From Paulownia fortunei (Eukaryota > Streptophyta > Magnoliopsida > Lamiales > Paulowniaceae): a DNA stretch of 64,000 nt. The translations under genes were made by a program, and so were the position numbers. Below are positions 58,070 to 64,000 of the stretch, piece after piece; positions within the stretch are counted from its first letter, which is position 1; each line of letters starts with the position of its first letter. The notes beneath the pieces are model-generated. The model saw nothing but the letters and a program-made list of their open reading frames with translations. It had not been told where the DNA came from and did not search any database. The stretch lies in the NCBI GenBank assembly GCA_019321725.1, contig CM033111.1, positions 10,230,001 to 10,294,000 on the forward strand, written 5' to 3'.

Positions 58070-58373
58070 GCACCCACGGGCACGACGCAGTAGTAAGACA
58101 TGTGGGGATTTCATAATGAGTATCGAGGATCGAATCTTGGTGGGAGTAGGAGTGTGGTGTGTCTGCTACCCCTCTAGGGATCCGTCCGTGTTACGTCAAG
58201 GTGGGTCAATTGGGAGTGTTGACCGTAACCGAATGTCTGCTTTAAGTGTGTGTAGATTATGACCACATTCGAATTTATCTAGAGAGCAAACCAGGGGGAA
58301 GGTCGTCCTTCCCTAGTACTAGTCAGGTAAGCCTAGTGGATGGGGTGGCCAAAAAACCTGGGTTATAAAAAAA
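58070..58373 (+). mobile_element. SINE inserted in the 3' LTR of element C
   Basis: A 304-bp block absent from the left LTR and flanked by identical ATGCAAG repeats (58063-58069 and 58374-58380), the duplicated target. It is clearly GC-richer than its host. The 5' part has a pol III box A-like segment (CACGACGCAGTAGTAAGAC, about 58080) and a box B-like segment (GGATCGAATCTTGG, about 58127, against GGTTCGAATCC), as in tRNA-derived SINEs. It ends in an A-rich tail (TTATAAAAAAA). Family not identified. Confidence 0.8.
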
Positions 58374-59184
58374 ATGCAAGAAATCACTTGAACTTTACAA
58401 GTAATTGTTGGGTTTGCGTTAAATTCAAAATAAACATATTCCTAAATTTGTGCAGTTTTATATTTTGAGCATAAAATACATGCTCAAAAGCCCTATAGAC
58501 CTGATTTTTATTTTCTTTGAAAGGCAAGAGATAGAACTACAACTTTATTATTTTAAGCTCAATCCAATTCAGCCTTGATTATAGCAAAAAAATCATCTAA
58601 TGTGTGTATTGGAAATGATCTCTCTATGCTGAGATATCTCCTTAAATCAAGCATAATTTTCTCTTTACTAGTTGAAATTAGGTGATTCAAGTTGAAAACT
58701 GAAGTTAAAAGACAAATCTACAACTTTTCTATCGATCACTTTTTCAAATTCAGCTGATTAGATCGAGAAAAATTTGTGATAAAATTTAGATCTGAAAAGG
58801 ACATGTGAATTTAGAGTACATTTGAAGTTAATTTAGAGTGCATCTGGACATACCAATTTAGGCCCTCTTGTACTATAAATAGAGACTCTTGGATATCATT
58901 GAGACACATAAAATCCCTTAGAGAGGGAAAGAAAGTCTTATTGTTATATTTCTTTAGGCTAAGTTTTCTTATAGTAATGTAAATTTTCTGGTAGTAATAG
59001 AAATTATTCTCTAGTTTTTCATCTATTTTCATCTTTTCTACTTTCATTATGTCTTTCTAAATTTTATTTAGCTGAGAAGAAAGGGTAAAGCTGTTGATGG
59101 AGGAAAATGAACAGTTATAAAGGTTCATAATGTTCAGATGTGTTGTATTATTTTTTTAATTTTTGATTAAAATCCTCCTTATTT

Positions 59185-59540
59185 TTTTGTGATTTTTTTA
59201 TTTATGTATCTCCAATGGCACAACAAATATTTGAGTTTGTTTAACTTATTGTACAGTTCTATCCTACCGACTGCTAATGTAAAATCTTGATTTGTTATAG
59301 ACAAAAGTGTGCATAAATACTTAATCTCATAAATAAATATTGGCATTAGAACCCTTCTTGTTTAGTAGTGATTTTTAATTTTTGTATCACAAATGGCACA
59401 ACAAATATTTGGGTTCATTTAGCTTATTGTACGGTTCTACCCCACCGACTGCTAATATGAAACTTTGATTTGTTGTAGACAAAGGTGCGCATAAATACTT
59501 GATTTCATAAATAAGTATTGGTGTTAAGAGATAATTTGCA
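59185..59540 (+). repeat. 178-bp tandem duplication inside the element C LTR
   Basis: AATGGCACAACAAATATTT begins at 59214 and again at 59392, and AGACAAA-GTG-GCATAAATAC likewise, a constant 178-bp spacing. The left LTR shows the same spacing (AGACAA at 47765 and 47943) but with part of copy one deleted. Element A LTRs have a single copy. Confidence 0.85.
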
Positions 59541-60216
59541 AACAATAAAACAATATCATGATTACCTTAATGTGTAAGCTATTTGATAACATCTTCCCAT
59601 TGAAATATTTATTATGTATGGATTCCAATAGTAGCATGTGAAAGAGTTAGAAAGAATAAATAATCGTTCTTTCCTATTCAAAACTCAAGAGTGGATCCCT
59701 AATTGTCAGTATTTTCATTACTTTGATTTTTTAATTATAGCATAATTTATTTATTTTTATAATATAAACCACATTTAGCCCATCTTTTAAGAAATACAAA
59801 TTCAAAAACTTCAAACATCTTCCATGTGGATTAATCTCGAACTCCTGATAAATTTATTATTTGAAACAACTTGTACTTGGGTTTGCAACCTTAAAATTAT
59901 AGCACGTGTGTTTCTTCTTAAACTTTTCAACTATTTTTTCTCCCTCACTCAAAATCTAGATATTGATATTACATTCCTAATTCTTTTTCTTTTTAACCAA
60001 TTACGTGGATAATATGATAAAGTTATGAACAAATAAACATTAGCATTTTTTATCTTTTATTTTTTGCCTAGTTTAGATTTTAAGTTATTTTTTGAATTGT
60101 AGTATCAAACAATATCAATATAAAGTTTTAAATAAAAATTTCTTAAGATAAAAGTTGAAGCAATAAAGGAGCCCACTCGCTCACTATATCCCATGCACTT
60201 TAAGTCTTTTGAAAAA

Positions 60217-61824
60217 GGATTAAATTCATTTTGTCCCATTGTATTAATAATTTGGTATCAAATAGTCTTTTATACAAATTAAATCTTCAATTACCCTTTT
60301 TAGCCTTAAAAAAGTAAATTGAATGAAAAAGAATACTCGTGACTTTATAAAAGGATAAATCCACTTTACTCTCCATTATATTCTATGTAGCATTTTATCT
60401 CATTTCAATTAAAATATTAATCAATTTGACCCAACACTTATATTCAACATAAAAACCTAATTAAATGACATTTTATTATTGTGTTATATAGTTTAAAATA
60501 AATATTTTAATTATTAGTAAGATACCTTGCTAAAAAAAAGTAATATAATTATTCATATTAAAAAAAAAACACGAAAAATTATTTCAAAATACAAAAGTCT
60601 TAAACAAAAAAAATATATAAAAATGAAGTCTTAAGGGAAAAAAACCCTCTACAATCAAATATGTCAATAAATTTAACTCCAAATTTTATTCCACAAGAAA
60701 AAAAAAATTGAATAAGATATCTTTTGCTTTATATAAGTTTAAATGAATACAAAAATATTAGTAAAATATCATACTAATAAATTAAATAAATATATTATTT
60801 ATATTAAATAAACATAAACAGAAAAAAAAAACACTTCAACTGATGAACTTATAAAGAAGAAAAATATTCAAGAAAGTAACTATTAAAAAAAAGACCTCTT
60901 AGCAATTACATATATCCCCTAATTTTTATTAAACATGAAATTAATTGATAAGGTGTCAATTTTCTTTACATATTTTTAAACTAAATCATATTTAAATACA
61001 ACATAAAAATAGATGTTAATATTGTTAAACATATTTGAATAAAAATATCTAACAGATAAAAATTTGACACATTATGCAATTAAAACTTTCATATTTATGA
61101 TAATTTAGGCTCAAACTAGTTGACATATTTGATTATAAAGAGGTCTTTTTTTTTTAACAATTCATTTCTAAAATAGTTTCCTTCTTTATTTCTTTTTATG
61201 TATGTTTATTTAATATAAATAATATATTTATTTTAATTTGTTAGTATCACATTTTACTGTAATTTGTTAGCATGAAATGAAATTAATATTTTTGTGTTTA
61301 TTTAAACTTGTATATACCATAAATGATAGCTTATACAATTACTTTTATAATGTAGAATAAAGTTTGGAGTTAATTTGTTGATATATTTGATTGCAGAGAA
61401 TATATTTCTCCCTAAGAATTTATTTTTGAATGTTTTTCTTTGTTTAATATTTTTATATTTTGAAATATTCTGTCATATATTTTTTTAATATGAATAATTA
61501 TATTTATTTTTGTTTTAAGTATGATACTTTACCAAAACTTAAAATATTTATTTAAAACTTTATAAAACAAAATTAAAATATTATTTAATTAATTTTTATG
61601 TTGAATAAAATTTTGGGTCAAATTGACTGATATTTTGATTGAAAGGAGATAAAATGCTATATAGAGTATAAAGAGGGAAAAGTGAATTGTTCTTTTATAA
61701 AGTTACAAAGGTATTTTTATCCATTCAACTTATTTTTTTATGGCTGGGGTAATTGAGGATTTAATTTGTATGGAAGAGTATTTGATACCAAATCATTATT
61801 ACAGGGACAACATGAATTTAACTC
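60217..61824. mobile_element. Foldback MULE-like non-autonomous element with very long TIRs
   Basis: The left arm starts GGATTAAATTCATTTTGTCC, and the complement of the right end starts GAGTTAAATTCATGTTGTCC. Homology then continues almost to the centre (arms of roughly 0.7-0.8 kb, about 60217-60950 and 61085-61824). For example ATTTGGTATCAAATA near 60250 pairs with TATTTGATACCAAAT near 61785, and CAATTTGACCCAA near 60422 pairs with TTGGGTCAAATTG near 61615. The flanks TTTGAAAAA (60208-60216) and TTTGAATAA (61825-61833) match 8 of 9, and 9 bp is the usual MULE target size. There is no ORF, so it depends on a transposase elsewhere. Confidence 0.8.
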
Positions 61825-61833
61825 TTTGAATAA

Positions 61834-62067
61834 ATACCAATGTTGAGGATCAAACTCCTGTAAAAAAATTTGTGGAAATTTTTGTAGTCCAAGGAATTCT
61901 TATATTTTACTGAATTTGGGATTGTTATATGAGTATGAACGTAAAATTCAAAAAATTGTTTCTTGGCATCTATGATTGATTGAGGAAATCTTTTTGCCAA
62001 AAATTTATTTATAATTTTGGAAAAATATAGATTATCTTCACACACATGTATATATATATATAATATG

Positions 62068-62100
<33 letters not shown>

Positions 62101-64000
62101 AGTAAAAGAATTAACATTTATCTACATGCATAATATATAAAGGAATGTTGTAAAAGAGATTCCTTCTTAATCAAAACAATATTTAGTGCTATTCGATTTA
62201 TATTATATTCTTTTAAAAGGACTTTTAGAAAATACAAATTTAGGTTATTCAATTTCTGAAATGTTATTCATTTATCATTTGAAAATTCATTTTTTATATA
62301 TAGTTAATTTAAAACATAAAAAAGATCAAAGTTTTAGAAGTCCATTAAAGTTTTAACTTATTCAAATATCCTTCAATAGTGATTTGTTAGACTTAATTAT
62401 TTTCTCTAATCATTTTGTAGTGTTCAATTTTATAAATAATTAAGTGTCAAAATTATTTTTTAATCATTTTTCAGTTTAATCGAATAGTCTAGTAAAAGGA
62501 AGAGATTTATTAGATTAATTAAAAATAATCTAAAGTGAACAGACACCAAGATGAACTCAATTCCACAAAAAAAATTAATTTTTAAAAATAAAATTAACTG
62601 TATTGAATAGAATCTTATGTAATAATTACTAAGTTAATAACTTAGGTATACTAATCCCATGATAAAACGATTACTAATACTTGAGGAAATGCCAACTTTG
62701 TAAAAGTTCAAATTTTTAAATAATCGGAATATATAATAAATACATGTATAGTATAACTATACATGTGTGGGCGTATGTGTGCTAACAAACATATACATTC
62801 CAAAAATAAATAAATGAATAAATTCTTTCACCATTAAATATGCACACCAAAGTTACTCATTGAAAAACAAACAATTAAAGATCAAAATGAAACAAATAAA
62901 AGTGAATAACATTCACTTTAGATTTAATCTAAAAACACTTACTGAAAAGATATTAATGTAGATATAAAGTGTTGCAAAAAAATTACGTATTACTAAATTG
63001 AATAATTACACATACATGCTAATGATTAAGAAGTAAATCTTTTCAACTATTTGTACTGACACATAATTTTATAAGTTGATGTACTATTCATAATTAATAA
63101 AAAGAAAAATAAAAAATCAAGGTCTACTTTCAATTTACCCCATTTTACTATCTTTAATTACGAGAGTGCAATTTCTATCTTCTTTTACATCATCTTGCCC
63201 CTCAAATTCTTCAAAACATTTCAATCACCAAATTTCTTGAATATTACAACCAATCCACTAAAATTACTCCTAATAATAAATGTAAAAAGAAAAAAAGAAA
63301 AAGAAAAATACTCTTCTCATCCTCCCCTCTCTTCCGTCTCACATTCAACCTCTTATTCTATGTTTGGACCTAAATTGAGGGGAAAAAAAAGCAATATATA
63401 TATATATATATATAAAGTAACATTTTATGGAGTTATAAAAATTGTCTACGTAGCATTTAGTCACTAAAACATATAGTCCAAATATAACAACATTAGTATT
63501 ATTAGATAGTAAAAATTGGGGCATATAACATTAGTGATTTTATCTTTGTTGTATTTATGACATGATGAAAATTTTCTTGGGATTTTTTGGCATAATTGAT
63601 TAGTGATTTTACTATTCTTTTTTATGTGTGTTTTTTTTTTAAAAGTTAATTGTAGCAATTATCACTACTTTAGTCTTGTTAACCCTTTTAGCTTTGAGAC
63701 CGCAGCAACTTGATTGCTTAAAAATGATGTTGGTTAAATTTTTGGTGTTTTTCAAAATATCTAGTTGAATATCTTACTATTTATTTGTTATTCGTTTAAT
63801 AGAACAACCAATTTAAATTGAACTCAGATATAAAAAAAATTTATCTAATAAAATTTTATATTATCAAATTCTTTTATCAAACACAGAGAAGTAACAAACT
63901 AATCTCTACATAACCGATGATCTGATCATAGGAGGCTGAGGAGGGAAGAGGATGGTGAGAGAACAAGTGTTTTGTTCGGTTCGTAAAATCATGGCCTACT
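61834..64000. other. AT-rich spacer to the window end
   Basis: No supported gene. It includes the TA/TG run at 62041-62100 and an (AT)11 run at 63393-63414. ORFs at 61818-62117 (overlapping the repeat), 63195-63467 and 63464-63658 are incidental. The last 60 bases become purine-rich with an open ATG at 63952 (MVREQVFCSVRKIMAY to the edge). A gene might begin here, but 16 codons are too few to say. Confidence 0.4.
62041..62100. repeat. (CA)(TA)n(TG)n compound microsatellite
   Basis: CACACATG, then TA runs, ATG, more TA, then (GT)8. The ends are complementary, so the 60-bp tract can fold back on itself. Confidence 0.9.

Larger units (their letters stand above)
46684..59904 (+). mobile_element. 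Element C: Athila-clade Ty3/gypsy LTR retrotransposon with captured LOG-like gene
   Basis: About 13.2 kb on the plus strand. It has a left LTR (46684-48358), degraded primer-binding site, gag, protease, RT, RNase H, integrase, a LOG-like passenger gene, a second copy of the protease segment, the pre-PPT hairpin motif and the right LTR (57798-59904). The flanks TGTGT (46679-46683) and CGTGT (59905-59909) are a probable 5-bp target duplication with one C/T change. It belongs to the same family as element A but in opposite orientation; gag, pol and post-pol regions align throughout. All genes contain stops. Its length is increased by the duplicated segment and a 304-bp SINE in the 3' LTR. Confidence 0.9.
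57798..59904 (+). repeat. Element C 3' LTR
   Basis: It starts TGATAAGTGCATATTTTG and ends TTATAGCA. It aligns with 46684-48358 apart from a SINE at 58070-58373 and a fuller 178-bp internal duplication (about 59185-59362 and 59363-59540). TATA box at 58874-58881. The right border is followed by the CGTGT target duplication. Confidence 0.88.

Noticed and set aside
63952..64000. Possible gene start at the window edge (MVREQVFCSVRKIMAY)
   Set aside because: Only 16 codons are visible; nothing can be compared or recognised. Recorded only in the spacer entry.

Overview
This window is nuclear DNA of a flowering plant. It is very AT-rich, has a spliced plant gene with GT-AG introns, and is dominated by decayed plant-type LTR retrotransposons, with traces of SINE, MULE, hAT-like and Helitron sequence. 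The protein sequence fits a eudicot; I do not try to name the species. Only one intact host gene is visible: a six-exon PMT2-like methyltransferase gene (24420-30231, + strand, 612 codons).

Layout. 1-4094: copia-type remnants, including the last part of a Ty1/copia RNase H. 4095-14992: element A, an Athila-clade Ty3/gypsy retrotransposon on the minus strand with both LTRs, inserted into the copia remnant. 14993-23330: AT-rich spacer with an (AG)34 microsatellite, a hAT-like MITE and another LTR-like remnant. 23331-30536: PMT2-like gene with a 5' leader intron and three small upstream ORFs. 30537-39440: element B, a Tat-clade Ty3/gypsy element on the minus strand. Its LTR lies about 305 bp beyond the PMT2 stop, and it carries an extra opposite-strand ORF and a perfect 131-bp tandem duplication. 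39441-46683: AT-rich repeats and a Pif1-like (Helitron-type) helicase pseudogene. 46684-59904: element C, a second Athila-clade element of the same family as A but on the plus strand, with a SINE inside its 3' LTR. 60217-61824: a foldback, MULE-like element made almost wholly of two long inverted arms with a 9-bp target duplication. 61834-64000: AT-rich spacer.

The most interesting observation is in elements A and C. Downstream of the integrase, both carry a sequence homologous to LONELY GUY (LOG), the phosphoribohydrolase that releases active cytokinin. In C it is close to full length and has no introns, and it has frameshifts, stop codons and altered active-site glycines. In A only the C-terminal part remains. 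The family therefore seems to have captured a processed host LOG transcript before A and C diverged and to have carried it as a passenger gene. All retroelement genes here are broken. The PMT2-like gene is the only locus I would expect to make protein.
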